64,000 nucleotides of DNA from Flavobacterium enshiense (GCF_022836875.1 NZ_CP090376.1:124001-188000); one strand, 5' to 3'. Shown: positions 1-8,583, counted from the stretch's first letter. Notes: generated from the sequence alone by a model not told the origin. Translations and numbers: made by a program.

Positions 1-568
1 CATTATCAAAGGTGCCGAAACTGTATGGATTGATGGGCCTTTGACCACTGCTGTAAAAGAAGGCGCTATCCTCTACCTTGATGAAGTTGCTGAAGCACGT
101 CCTGACGTAATTGTAGCCATACACTCGCTGACAGATCACCGCAGGGAACTTTTTATAGATAAACTGGGCGAGACCATTAAAGCTCATGATAATTTCATGC
201 TAGTTGCGTCTTTTAATCCGGGATATCAAAGAGGATTTAAAGAACTAAAACCTTCGACAAGACAACGTTTCGTAGCCATTTCATTTGATTATCCTGAAGC
301 TAAAATTGAATCGGAAATCCTGATTAAAGAAACTAATATCGATTCTGAATCTGCAAAAAGACTGGTAGTTATCGGCAACAAAATCAGAAATCTGACCGAG
401 TTAGGTTTGACGGAAACTGTTTCAACCCGATTATTGGTAGATGCTTCAAAACTTATTCACAGTGGATTACCAAAAAGACTTTCTGTATATGCAGCCGTCA
501 TTGAACCATTGACAGATGACCCGCAAACGCTGGAAGCGCTAAAAGACCTCTGCGATTTAGTGATTTAA
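1..568 (+). CDS. norQ: NorQ/CbbQ-type MoxR AAA+ ATPase (5' truncated)
   Basis: The reading frame is open from base 2 and continues off the left edge, so only about 188 C-terminal residues are visible. They contain the Walker B strand AILYLDEVAEA, a sensor-1 Asn in ASFNPGYQ and the Arg-finger region KPSTRQRFV. All are typical of the CbbQ/NirQ/NorQ/GvpN branch of MoxR ATPases, and the Walker A part lies outside the window. Such ATPases work with a VWA partner to activate metalloenzymes, here presumably the nitric oxide reductase or a related oxidase. The next gene encodes exactly such a VWA partner (NorD type) 64 nt downstream, which supports the NorQ name over a generic MoxR call. Confidence 0.88.
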   Translation, partial: IIKGAETVWIDGPLTTAVKEGAILYLDEVAEARPDVIVAIHSLTDHRRELFIDKLGETIKAHDNFMLVASFNPGYQRGFKELKPSTRQRFVAISFDYPEAKIESEILIKETNIDSESAKRLVVIGNKIRNLTELGLTETVSTRLLVDASKLIHSGLPKRLSVYAAVIEPLTDDPQTLEALKDLCDLVI

Positions 569-632
569 TTCACTATGCAGAAAAGCAGCAGTCCATTTAG
601 GATTGCAAATTACAAATCTAAAATTACACAAA

Positions 633-2408
633 ATGGGATTTGAGATAGATGAATATATAGTGGAGAAATTTTTCAAGCATTTGAAAAAGAGAAAAAAAAT
701 AGATCCCGAGACAGAAGCCCGACGAATCACTTTGGAAAAAATCAGGCCAAAACTCACCATTCTTGCCAGAGCACTTACGGGAAAAGCAATAGAAATTTTT
801 CCAGCTGAAAGAGAAGGAGGTTACAAAAACAACAATTTTTTCCTTCCGGTATCATTTGCCGAACTTCCTTCCCTGACTGAAAATCATGATTTTTATGTAT
901 TTCGGGTTTTATACTTAAGCATTCAGCAACAACTAAATTTAAACTGGCCTCCCGGCGAAAAAGAATCAGATCTTGATATATCCCGTCAAAAGGCGATAGT
1001 CAGTTCTTCCCAGGTAATAAAAATATTGCTTAAAGAATTTCCTTCAGCAGAAAAAACATACCAGAAAACCCGGGAACATTTTATACAAATAGCTGAAAAC
1101 AGTGACGAACCGGATTTTACTTTCCTATACGGAAAATGGATGAAGAATGACTTTGTCAGTGATTCGGAAGACGTACTTCAAAACTTCTCCGACAAGACCA
1201 AATCGGCCGACAAAAACCAGCCCACCACTACCGTAAAATCGAAAGCAGTTGAAGAGGTAAATATTGCCCAACTGGATAAAAAACAACAGGAAGACTATGT
1301 GCTTCTTCACAACTTTGAAAAAGTTGAAACGGCAGAAGAGTTTAACGGCACCTGGCGCGATTTTGACGGAACAGACGAACTGGAAGATCACCAGGATGCC
1401 CTTGACGAACTGAACATGAAACACACCGTTCGTGTTGACGACACAGCCCATTCGGTTTATCAGGCTGATTTTATCGAAAATGCTTCTGTTTCAGAAAGTG
1501 CCGAAGTTGATGCCAGCGGACTGCATTTCACTTATGATGAATGGGATTATGGCAAACGCATTTACAAAGAAAATTTCTGTAAGGTCTACCCTAAACTGCA
1601 ACAAACATCGGATCCTGTTTACTATAAAAACACCATTTCGAACAACGCTTCCACTTTGATGGGGCTGCGAAAAATGCTTACTTCCGTTAATAATAAAATA
1701 CAACAACAAAAACGCCAAACCCAAGGTAACGAATTCGACATTGATTCCATAACTGATTTGTATGTGGATGTGCATTCCAAACGAACACCAACCGAGAAGG
1801 TTTACATTGCAAACAGAAAAAAAGAAAAAGATTTATCAATTTTAATCCTGCTCGACATAAGTCTGTCGAGCGACAGTTATGCCGGCGGCAACAGGGTTAT
1901 TGATGTTGAAAAGGAAGTTTCAATCCTTTTTGGCGAAATCCTGAATGAGTTCAACATCGATTTTTCCATCGACAGTTTTTATTCTAAAACCCGCAATTTC
2001 TCGACCTATCTCACACTCAAGGATTTTGACGAAAACTGGAATACTGCCAAACACAAAATCGGAGCTGTGGAGCCATGCGGCTATACCCGAATCGGGGCCG
2101 CACTGCGCCATGCCGGAGCAAGACTTGAAAAAAGAAGCACCAAAAACAAATGGATCATACTTCTTTCGGATGGTAAGCCGAACGATTATGACAAATACGA
2201 AGGGAAATACGGAATCAGTGACATAAAACAGGCACTGCGCGAACTTAATTCTAAAAACATCAATTCGTATGCATTGGCCATTGAAGCCCAGGCTCAGTAC
2301 TACCTGCCACAAATGTTTGGGCAAAACCATTATCAAATACTTACAACTCCCAGAGAATTACTGCAGTCGATGGTAAAACTCTACGACAAAATCAAAAATC
2401 AGAAATAA
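633..2408 (+). CDS. norD: NorD-type VWA domain protein (nitric oxide reductase activation)
   Basis: A 591-residue protein from the ATG at 633; a TTG 30 nt upstream in the same frame is less likely to be the start. The long N-terminal half is charged and unrecognised. The C-terminal third is a von Willebrand A domain whose MIDAS motif DISLS starts near residue 408, followed by the characteristic LLSDGKPNDYDKYEG stretch and a final LYDKI helix, as in NorD. NorD and NorQ form a chaperone pair that inserts or activates the non-haem iron centre of NO reductase. It follows norQ and is followed after 4 nt by the hemerythrin/PAS gene, so translation is probably coupled. The norCB structural genes are 6 kb further on. 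Confidence 0.9.
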   Translation: MGFEIDEYIVEKFFKHLKKRKKIDPETEARRITLEKIRPKLTILARALTGKAIEIFPAEREGGYKNNNFFLPVSFAELPSLTENHDFYVFRVLYLSIQQQLNLNWPPGEKESDLDISRQKAIVSSSQVIKILLKEFPSAEKTYQKTREHFIQIAENSDEPDFTFLYGKWMKNDFVSDSEDVLQNFSDKTKSADKNQPTTTVKSKAVEEVNIAQLDKKQQEDYVLLHNFEKVETAEEFNGTWRDFDGTDELEDHQDALDELNMKHTVRVDDTAHSVYQADFIENASVSESAEVDASGLHFTYDEWDYGKRIYKENFCKVYPKLQQTSDPVYYKNTISNNASTLMGLRKMLTSVNNKIQQQKRQTQGNEFDIDSITDLYVDVHSKRTPTEKVYIANRKKEKDLSILILLDISLSSDSYAGGNRVIDVEKEVSILFGEILNEFNIDFSIDSFYSKTRNFSTYLTLKDFDENWNTAKHKIGAVEPCGYTRIGAALRHAGARLEKRSTKNKWIILLSDGKPNDYDKYEGKYGISDIKQALRELNSKNINSYALAIEAQAQYYLPQMFGQNHYQILTTPRELLQSMVKLYDKIKNQK

Positions 2409-2412
2409 AATC

Positions 2413-3390
2413 ATGCAACCAACAATAAACCAAGATCCAAAATTCGCTACACTTCCTGAAGGACATCCGGTACAGATCTATTTTGAAGAACGCGATTTAA
2501 TCAAAACGCTTTTAGCAGAATTATTATCAACAGATGCCACAGAAGACTTTCAGAAATACTTCAACGTATTCAATCATTTATGTACTATTGAGAAGCGATT
2601 TGCCCGAAAAGAGAATCAGCTGTTCCCCTTTTTAGAAAAACGGCACTGGACAGGCCCTTCCAAAGGCATGTGGTCTTTCCATGATAATTTGAGAGATCAG
2701 ATTCGTCTGATTAAATACTATATCAAAACTCAGAATGCACCAAAAATAAATGAAAACACTAAATATCTGGTTGACGGAATATATCGACTGATGCATGTTG
2801 AAGAAAATACTTTATTCCCCAATGCTTTAGCTATTTTAGAAGAGAACGACTGGATTGAAATGCGTTCCGGAGAAGAAGAAATTGGCTGGATGTTATCCCG
2901 TGTACCTGCACCATTTCCGCAGCAAACGACAGACATTAGGAATATTGAAGTCAAAGAACCAATTACAGACAGTAAACATGGTAATTCCCATCATTTTGAC
3001 GAAGGGTATATGACCGTCGAGCAAGTCAATCTTCTTTTCAGAACCATCCCGGCCGATTTAACTTATGTAGATGAAAACGACAAGGTAATATTTTACAATC
3101 GCGGCGAAGAAAGGGTTTTCCCGAGAAGTGCCGGTATCATTGGCCGTGAAGTCAAATTTTGCCATCCTCCAAAAAGCGTGGGAACCGTACTGCAAATACT
3201 GGAAGAGTTCAGAAAAGGCACAAAAAGCGAAGCTTCTTTTTGGATAAATTATAAAGAACGGCTGATCTACATCCGCTATTTTGCAGTACGAGACGACAAA
3301 CAAAATTACAGGGGTGTTATTGAGATGTCACAGGACATCACCGACATGAAAACCATCGAAGGCGAAAAAAGACTTCTAGAGTGGAAGTAA
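2413..3390 (+). CDS. DUF438-like hemerythrin plus PAS domain protein
   Basis: A 325-residue soluble protein. Residues of about 20-160 form an HHE/hemerythrin-type helical bundle with candidate iron ligands in ENQLFPFLEK, WSFHDNLRDQ and HVEENTLFPNAL. Residues of about 205-315 form a PAS domain ending in the typical FRGVIEMSQDIT-like strand (here YRGVIEMSQDITDM). The order hemerythrin then PAS matches the DUF438 family. A di-iron centre plus a PAS sensor suggests binding or sensing of O2 or NO. It has no kinase, HTH or GGDEF output domain, so its partner is unknown. It begins 4 nt after norD and is clearly part of the nor accessory operon. Confidence 0.82.
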   Translation: MQPTINQDPKFATLPEGHPVQIYFEERDLIKTLLAELLSTDATEDFQKYFNVFNHLCTIEKRFARKENQLFPFLEKRHWTGPSKGMWSFHDNLRDQIRLIKYYIKTQNAPKINENTKYLVDGIYRLMHVEENTLFPNALAILEENDWIEMRSGEEEIGWMLSRVPAPFPQQTTDIRNIEVKEPITDSKHGNSHHFDEGYMTVEQVNLLFRTIPADLTYVDENDKVIFYNRGEERVFPRSAGIIGREVKFCHPPKSVGTVLQILEEFRKGTKSEASFWINYKERLIYIRYFAVRDDKQNYRGVIEMSQDITDMKTIEGEKRLLEWK

Positions 3391-3435
3391 GATTCCGGGC
3401 AATAAATAAAGGTTCAAACTTTACAACTGATTATC

Positions 3436-4119
3436 ATGGTTCAAAAAAATTCACGGAAAAACAAAAACCTCCTGATTTTTGGTATTTCCCCAGCATTCAT
3501 CCTCCTTCTGTGCAGCTTTATTATTGCAAAGCATAGTCATGAAATAAAAACCCCCGACGATGCGCTGGCCGAATTAAAGTACGGAAACAGCCGTTTTCTG
3601 GACAAACAAACCGTCAACAGCGATTTCCATGCCCAAATTCAGGCGACAAAAGACGGGCAGCATCCGCATTCATTCATTTTAGGATGTGTAGATTCACGCG
3701 TCCCGCCGGAAATCATTTTTGACCAAAAAATCGGAAACATTTTCGTATCCCGTGTGGCAGGAAACATTGAAGATGACCATATTTTGGGGAGTATGGAATT
3801 TGCCACTAAACTCAAGGGCACTAAACTCATAGTTGTTTTAGGACATACGCACTGTGGAGCGGTATCCGGAGCCATGGCCAATGTTGAGTTGGAACACCTC
3901 ACGCAGTTGACCAACCAGATAAAACCGGCCATCAATAAGCATGAAACCTATCCTCTTCCCCATTATATGACAGATGAAACAGCCCGGAAAAACATTCGCC
4001 TGACCATCAAACGCATTTTGGAAAAAAGCCAAACGCTTCGTCAGCAATCGGAAAAAGGCGAAATCAAAATCGTTGGCGCTTACTACGACATCGCGACGGG
4101 CGAGGTGATTTTCATATAA
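3436..4119 (+). CDS. beta-class carbonic anhydrase, exported
   Basis: A 227-residue beta-carbonic anhydrase. The zinc ligands are C84 (in GCVDSR, with the catalytic Asp86-Arg88 dyad), H137 and C140 (in GHTHCGA). Residues 11-31 form a hydrophobic segment after a basic start, so the enzyme is probably exported or anchored facing the periplasm. It interconverts CO2 and bicarbonate. It lies between the hemerythrin/PAS gene and the oxidase-like genes in one strand-consistent cluster. Its role there is unclear; local pH buffering around proton-consuming NO and N2O reduction is only a guess. Confidence 0.9.
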   Translation: MVQKNSRKNKNLLIFGISPAFILLLCSFIIAKHSHEIKTPDDALAELKYGNSRFLDKQTVNSDFHAQIQATKDGQHPHSFILGCVDSRVPPEIIFDQKIGNIFVSRVAGNIEDDHILGSMEFATKLKGTKLIVVLGHTHCGAVSGAMANVELEHLTQLTNQIKPAINKHETYPLPHYMTDETARKNIRLTIKRILEKSQTLRQQSEKGEIKIVGAYYDIATGEVIFI

Positions 4120-4141
4120 AGCAACTTATACAATCTTAAAA

Positions 4142-4723
4142 ATGAAAACGGCAGAAATCAATCACAGCAACTTTTTTTATCCGCCGGGAGGTATCCTGAT
4201 GTGGATCATTATTTTCCTGGAGCTCATTACTTTCGGGATGGCACTTGTTGCATTTGTATTCTACGGAAAGGAACAGCCGGAGGTTTTCCACGATTCCAGA
4301 ATGCAGCTCAACACAACTTTGGGCACTTTAAATACCGCTTTCCTTCTTACCAGCGGTTATTTTATGGCTCGGGCTGTCCAAAAATTCAAAGACAATAATC
4401 TGGCAAAAGCCTCACTTTTTTTCAAATTATCGTTTTTGGGAGGATTCCTTTTCTTAATTGTAAAAGGATTTGAATATTATCACAAAATTGAAATGGGAAT
4501 TTCCATAGAGACTAACCTTTTTTACAGTTTCTACTGGCTTGTTACCGGTTTTCATCTCATCCACGTTATCGTCGGTTTGGTCATTTTAATGTTGACACAT
4601 TACGGTATGATGAAAAAAAATTCGGACACCTCAACAGAAGATGTTGAAGCCTGTGCCGCCTTCTGGCATATGTGCGACTTAATTTGGTTATTGGTATTCC
4701 CAACCCTTTATTTACTTTTCTAA
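4142..4723 (+). CDS. norE: NorE-type haem-copper oxidase subunit III-like protein
   Basis: A 193-residue membrane protein with about five hydrophobic segments. It matches the short cytochrome c oxidase subunit III family: an N-terminal FYPPGGILMWIIIFLELITF segment, then TLGTLNTAFLLTSGYFM and GFHLIHVIVGLVIL, ending with the WHMCDLIWLLVFPTLYLL helix. Short subunit III proteins of this kind beside norQ/norD are called NorE and support NO reductase activity without being catalytic. The gene is followed after 2 nt by a small norF-like gene, the usual norE-norF order. A true terminal oxidase subunit is unlikely because no subunit I or II gene is adjacent. Confidence 0.85.
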   Translation: MKTAEINHSNFFYPPGGILMWIIIFLELITFGMALVAFVFYGKEQPEVFHDSRMQLNTTLGTLNTAFLLTSGYFMARAVQKFKDNNLAKASLFFKLSFLGGFLFLIVKGFEYYHKIEMGISIETNLFYSFYWLVTGFHLIHVIVGLVILMLTHYGMMKKNSDTSTEDVEACAAFWHMCDLIWLLVFPTLYLLF

Positions 4724-4725
4724 TA

Positions 4726-4971
4726 ATGAAAAATCCGCTCACCCTTTGTTATAGCCTTTTAATCTTTTTGACGATTACGGCCGCCATCCTATCAAATTCT
4801 GTAACTGTATCAGGACTCCTTATCAGTCTGATCATGGGAATATCGTTTATTAAATTCTACTTGGTAGCTTTTAATTTCATGGAATTGAAAAAAGCGAATC
4901 TTACGTGGAAAATCGCACTTCTTTTTGTTGTGGCGATTACGATATTACCAATTGTTCTGATAAGTTTCTAA
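4726..4971 (+). CDS. norF: NorF-like / cytochrome c oxidase subunit IV-like small membrane protein
   Basis: The ATG at 4726, 2 nt after the norE stop, gives 81 residues with three hydrophobic helices and the motif FIKFYLVAFNFMELKKA. That motif is typical of the COX4_pro/NorF family, where the pattern is RxxLvxxhFMeLr. It is the last gene of the nor accessory operon and is followed by a strong terminator hairpin. The function of NorF is poorly defined; it is thought to help assemble or stabilise NO reductase. Confidence 0.8.
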   Translation: MKNPLTLCYSLLIFLTITAAILSNSVTVSGLLISLIMGISFIKFYLVAFNFMELKKANLTWKIALLFVVAITILPIVLISF

Positions 4972-5100
4972 GCCGCATTCAAAAGTGATTCTGAGTATTG
5001 TTGACCAGCAATCGTCTCATTTTGGATCGTCAACACCTCCTGAAAGTTTTTGACAGCGGCTTAATTAGCAATTAATTTTTGTTTTTTTTTGTAGTTAATA

Positions 5101-5139
5101 AAAATGGGGAAGCTATTTAATTTTGCTTCCCCATTTTTC
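5101..5139. terminator. bidirectional intrinsic terminator
   Basis: A 13-bp stem (AAAATGGGGAAGC pairing with GCTTCCCCATTTT) encloses an 11-nt AT loop and has A-tracts on one side and T-tracts on the other. It sits between the convergent norF and Rrf2 genes and can stop transcription from both sides. Confidence 0.88.
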
Positions 5140-5188
5140 CTTATCGAAAAGATAATATCCCTTTATCAAAATCTTCAATATCTTAAAT

Positions 5189-5623
5189 TTAATACCTTAA
5201 AAAAGTATCTCCCGATTTAATTCCCAAAGCTAACTCCTCCAAAGTAGTATTTTCAAGCATTGCCGTCAGCTTTTCTTTGATAAACTTAAATTTATTGTGT
5301 ACTGGGCAAGGATGTTCTTCTGAACAATGACTCAATCCTAACCCGCAGCCGGTAAAAACATCATCCCCGTCTATAGCTGTCACAATTTGGGACAGTTTTA
5401 TTTTATTCAAATTCTCTGCAGGTATTTCAAAACCACCGCCAACTCCTTTAACCGAACAGATAATATCATTCTTAACTAAAATTTGTAAAATTTTTGCAGT
5501 AAATGCCTGGGGAGAATCAATCTTTTCTGCAATGTCTTTTATCCCTGCCCTTTTATTGTGTAAAGATTCTGAAGCTATGAAAATAACCGCCCTAATCCCG
5601 TATTTGCATGTTTTTGAAAACAT
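5189..5623 (-). CDS. Rrf2 family transcriptional regulator with Cys triad
   Basis: A 144-residue Rrf2 protein: an N-terminal winged helix-turn-helix (MFSKTCKYGIRAVIFIA, then the recognition helix around QAFTAKILQILVK), the VGGGFEI wing, and three cysteines C93, C100 and C106 in a CX6CX5C pattern. The triad is where IscR, NsrR and RsrR bind an Fe-S cluster, so the protein could sense NO, oxygen or iron-sulfur status. Its position beside nor genes and a Crp/Fnr regulator favours an NsrR-like NO sensor, but the exact Cys spacing differs from both NsrR and IscR. It is transcribed away from the Crp/Fnr gene across a 433-nt intergenic region. Confidence 0.88.
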   Translation of the reverse strand: MFSKTCKYGIRAVIFIASESLHNKRAGIKDIAEKIDSPQAFTAKILQILVKNDIICSVKGVGGGFEIPAENLNKIKLSQIVTAIDGDDVFTGCGLGLSHCSEEHPCPVHNKFKFIKEKLTAMLENTTLEELALGIKSGDTFLRY

Positions 5624-6056
5624 AATTACATTATTTTTAAAATTCGAATATGTATAAATCCATTAAAGGTAAGAAATAAAGATTGCTTCTGTCTTTTTAA
5701 ACAAAATCATAAAAACAGCATCCAACCAATCACAAAAAATGATTAGCAATTTATAAAAAACTTTAAGATTAAATCACAAAAAACAAACGTCTCAATCACA
5801 AGCCCGGTTTTGCGACAAAAACTCCTTATCTTCATTTGAAAATCGAACTATTAAAAAAGTATAATAACTAACACCTTTCGGATTTTAAACACTAATCAAC
5901 TCACAACCAATAATGTAAGTATAACGCTTAAAAATTTCATTTCCAATGCTGATTTATATCATATTTTCTTTATATTTACTATAATAAATTTGTAAATAAT
6001 GTAAAAATACCGACCAAGACCACCTTTATTAACCACAAAATATTTCCCGTAAAAAT
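5624..6056. promoter_or_regulatory. 433-nt divergent regulatory region between Rrf2 and Crp/Fnr genes
   Basis: No coding sequence is seen here. The region is very AT-rich. Candidate elements are a -7-like TAAATTTG at 5985-5992 for the Crp/Fnr gene, a TACCTTTA on the minus strand (5671-5664) for the Rrf2 gene, and an inverted repeat AATCA-N7-TGATT at 5728-5744. No copy of the TTATGA-N6-TCATAA box found elsewhere in the island was seen. Autoregulation by the Rrf2 protein is possible but unproven. Confidence 0.4.
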
Positions 6057-6647
6057 ATGCTTGTAGACATCGATTTACTCTTCACATGGGGTGCAATAGC
6101 GAAAGAATATAAGAAAGGTGAAGTTATTTTCAGAGAAAATAATCAGGCCAATTTTTATTATCAAATAGCTGAAGGAATAGTCAGGATGTTTAATGCTAAT
6201 GATGACGGAAAAGAATTCACCCAAGGTTATTTTTATAGCGGGCAAAGTTTTGGCGAGCCTCCCTTATTCATCAATGAAAGTTATCCCTCTACTGCCACGG
6301 CATTCCAGGATTGTACCATCATAAAATTATCAAAAGACAAATTTTTGAAGATTTTGGAAGAATATCCATGCGTACAAAAAGATTTTTTAAATCTGATGTG
6401 CCAAAGAATCCACTCGAAAGCGAAAACTTCAAAGGATATTATAAACCAAAAACCGGAATTCAGGATCATGGCTTTTCTGAATGACTACAAAAAAAGCAAA
6501 AAAAATCTCGAAAAAGAACTTATACCATTTACAAGGCAGGAGATTGCCAATTTTACAGGACTGCGCGTAGAAACTGTTATAAGAGCTTTATCCAAAATGA
6601 ACCAATGCGAAAAAGTTGAAATAGTAAACCATAAAATTTATTTCTAA
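6057..6647 (+). CDS. Crp/Fnr family transcriptional regulator
   Basis: A 196-residue regulator with a cyclic-nucleotide-binding-type beta roll (residues about 15-115, including FREN, GYFYSGQSFGEPPLF) and a C-terminal helix-turn-helix with TRQEIANFTGLRVETVIRALSKM-like content at about 165-190. There is no N-terminal Cys cluster, so it is not an Fe-S FNR; a haem/NO-sensing DNR-like or ligand-free type is possible. The recognition helix keeps the Glu and Arg (V-E-T-V-I-R) that in CRP and FNR contact the TGA half-site. That fits the TGA-N6-TCA palindromes found in this island. It overlaps the next gene by one base (TAATG), so the two are co-translated. Confidence 0.9.
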   Translation: MLVDIDLLFTWGAIAKEYKKGEVIFRENNQANFYYQIAEGIVRMFNANDDGKEFTQGYFYSGQSFGEPPLFINESYPSTATAFQDCTIIKLSKDKFLKILEEYPCVQKDFLNLMCQRIHSKAKTSKDIINQKPEFRIMAFLNDYKKSKKNLEKELIPFTRQEIANFTGLRVETVIRALSKMNQCEKVEIVNHKIYF

Positions 6648-7894
6648 TGTATTTCAACAGCAAATTTTGGTTAAAAATCTCATTGATAAACTTACTTATC
6701 GTTGCCTCCGTAGGTCTCTTGATGCGATATAAAATAGGTTTTGAATTCCCCCACTTCGATCAAAAAAGCCTCCAGCATTCCCACTCGCATTTTGCCTTTG
6801 CCGGCTGGATAAGTCATACGCTGATTGTCTTGATGATTGCTTTTTTAGAAAAAAGGACCAGATATACTGATAAAGAGACACTCAGTTTCTCCAAATACAA
6901 TAAGATAATTGTCTCCAATTTACTTTGTTCCTATGGGATGCTGATATCCTTCATTTACCAGGGATACGGGCCAATTTCAATTTTCTTTTCCACTGCAACG
7001 ATACTTATTTTCTACATTTTCAGTTACCATTTCATCAAAGATTTAAGGCAAATAAATCCGGACAATCTTTCCAAAAAATGGTTCACCGCCGCTATATTTT
7101 TCAACATCATTTCTTCATTAGGAACTTTTGCTTTGGCCTATATGATGATGACAAAAAGCATCCAGCAGGACATGTATCTTGCATCTATTTATTACTATTT
7201 GCATTTTCAGTATAACGGATGGTTTTTCTTTGCCTGCATGGGATTATTTTATGATTTTATCGACATAAAAAAAGAAAACAATGCATTTTTCAACACCACA
7301 TTTTATTTGTTTTTCGTGGCGTGCATCCCGGCTTATTTTCTTTCGACACTTTGGATGAAACTGCCTCTAGGAGTTTACATAATTACAATTCTTTCGGCCC
7401 TTATCCAAGTATATGCTTGGTTCCGATTTCTGTCCATACTAGTAAAAACCAAACTTCATATACTAAAAAACAACCTGCCTGTTTTTCGTTGGATAATCCT
7501 TTTCATTGGATTTGCAACAAGCTTAAAGTTACTGCTCCAATTAGGATCGACAATCCCTTCCCTGAGTAAGCTGGCTTTTGGTTTCAGGCCAATTGTAATT
7601 GCCTATTTACACTTGGTCCTTCTTGCCATAATTTCATTATTCCTGTTGTTTTATATTTTCTCCAATAAATTCTTAGCTGTAAACAAAAAAATTATTCAAG
7701 GCGTGATTATTTTTTCAACAGGTGTATTATTAAATGAGACCGTGCTTGCCATTCAAGGTATTGCATCATTCAGCTACACTTTAATCCCTGGCATAAATGA
7801 AACCCTTTTCGGGGTCTCGATCATAATGGTTTTAGGAATCATCTTTATAATGGTTCATTCTTTACAAAAAGTCAAAAACGAGTCTGTTTTATGA
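6647..7894 (+). CDS. polytopic membrane protein with oxidase/NnrS-like histidine motifs
   Basis: A 415-residue protein with about 11-12 hydrophobic helices and no family I can name with certainty. Three helices carry conserved-looking histidines: HSHSHFAFAGWISH near residue 45, YYLHFQYNGWFFF near residue 185, and AYLHLVLLAIISL near residue 320. Similar His-in-helix patterns occur in subunit I of haem-copper oxidases and in the NnrS haem-copper proteins linked to NO tolerance. The helix number fits either group. It overlaps the Crp/Fnr gene by one base, and its last codons overlap an operator-like palindrome of the next gene. A role in NO handling or haem/copper signalling is an inference. Confidence 0.6.
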   Translation: MYFNSKFWLKISLINLLIVASVGLLMRYKIGFEFPHFDQKSLQHSHSHFAFAGWISHTLIVLMIAFLEKRTRYTDKETLSFSKYNKIIVSNLLCSYGMLISFIYQGYGPISIFFSTATILIFYIFSYHFIKDLRQINPDNLSKKWFTAAIFFNIISSLGTFALAYMMMTKSIQQDMYLASIYYYLHFQYNGWFFFACMGLFYDFIDIKKENNAFFNTTFYLFFVACIPAYFLSTLWMKLPLGVYIITILSALIQVYAWFRFLSILVKTKLHILKNNLPVFRWIILFIGFATSLKLLLQLGSTIPSLSKLAFGFRPIVIAYLHLVLLAIISLFLLFYIFSNKFLAVNKKIIQGVIIFSTGVLLNETVLAIQGIASFSYTLIPGINETLFGVSIIMVLGIIFIMVHSLQKVKNESVL

Positions 7895-7906
7895 TTACGC
7901 TCATAG
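7889..7906 (+). promoter_or_regulatory. Crp/Fnr-type operator (TTATGA-N6-TCATAG) before fasciclin gene
   Basis: The palindrome TTATGATTACGCTCATAG overlaps the stop codon of the upstream gene. Its centre lies 64.5 nt before the ATG at 7962 and exactly 29.5 nt before a -7-like TTACTTTA (7927-7934). That is the class II activator geometry shared with the other boxes in this island. Confidence 0.7.
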
Positions 7907-7961
7907 TAAAACAATCTAATAATCAGTTACTTTACAAGTACGAACCAAGTAATTTATTATT

Positions 7962-8513
7962 ATGAGAACAATCAAATTCTTTGTTTTAGCAGGTTTATTC
8001 ATGGCCATTGGGTGTAAAAAAACCGAAGAAGTCAAACCAGATGCTACTACTGAAGGCGCTACTACTGAAAGTGTCGGCCAATCCGGCGTAAAAGACGAAA
8101 CATCGGCGCCAAATATCGTACAAACAGCTGCCGGAAGTAAAGACTTCACAACTCTGGTTACAGCCGTAAAAGCAGCGGGCTTGGTAGATGCTCTGTCCAA
8201 CGCAGGTCCCTTTACCGTTTTTGCTCCGACAAATGCGGCTTTTGACAAACTTCCCAAGGGAACAGTGGAAGATTTGTTAAAACCGGAAAACAAAGACAAA
8301 TTAAAAGGTATTTTAGAATATCATACTTATGTAGGTTCTTTAAAAACAGACTATATGAGCGACGGACAGTCATTTGAAATGGTTTCGGGCGGCAAAGTAA
8401 ATATCACGAAACAAGGAGATAAAACTTTAGTAAACGGCTCCGAAATCACCACCTCCATTGAAACATCGAATGGGATCATACATGTAATTGGTGATGTTCT
8501 GAGTCAGAAATAG
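7962..8513 (+). CDS. fasciclin (FAS1) domain lipoprotein
   Basis: A 183-residue exported protein. A signal peptide ends in a lipobox (MAIGC, Cys at residue 18), followed by a low-complexity Thr/Glu/Ser linker and one FAS1 domain (residues about 50-182) with the typical H1 motif GPFTVFAPTNAAFDKLP and H2 region TSNGIIHVIGDVL. FAS1 domains usually mediate adhesion or protein contacts at the cell surface. Here it sits alone between the Crp/Fnr pair and norCB, with its own Crp/Fnr-type box. It therefore appears to be co-regulated with denitrification genes even though no enzymatic role is evident. Confidence 0.9.
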   Translation: MRTIKFFVLAGLFMAIGCKKTEEVKPDATTEGATTESVGQSGVKDETSAPNIVQTAAGSKDFTTLVTAVKAAGLVDALSNAGPFTVFAPTNAAFDKLPKGTVEDLLKPENKDKLKGILEYHTYVGSLKTDYMSDGQSFEMVSGGKVNITKQGDKTLVNGSEITTSIETSNGIIHVIGDVLSQK

Positions 8514-8545
8514 GTTATTATTAATTCGACCACTTCCACGGAAGC

Positions 8546-8583
8546 AAAAAAGCGTAAACAAAAAAGTGTTTACGCTTTTTTTG
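8546..8583 (+). terminator. intrinsic terminator after fasciclin gene
   Basis: AAAAAAGCGTAAACA pairs with TGTTTACGCTTTTTT around a short A-rich loop, giving a stem followed by a T-tract. It ends the fasciclin transcript just before the norC operator begins at 8581. Confidence 0.88.

Noticed and set aside
1125..2336. Antisense reading frames inside norD and other genes
   Set aside because: They show no domain or signal features and lie opposite well-supported genes, so they are shadows of the real coding strand.
5728..5744. AATCA-N7-TGATT inverted repeat between the Rrf2 and Crp/Fnr genes as a regulon box
   Set aside because: Half-sites are in the opposite order (TCA...TGA) and the spacing to any -7 element does not match the other boxes.
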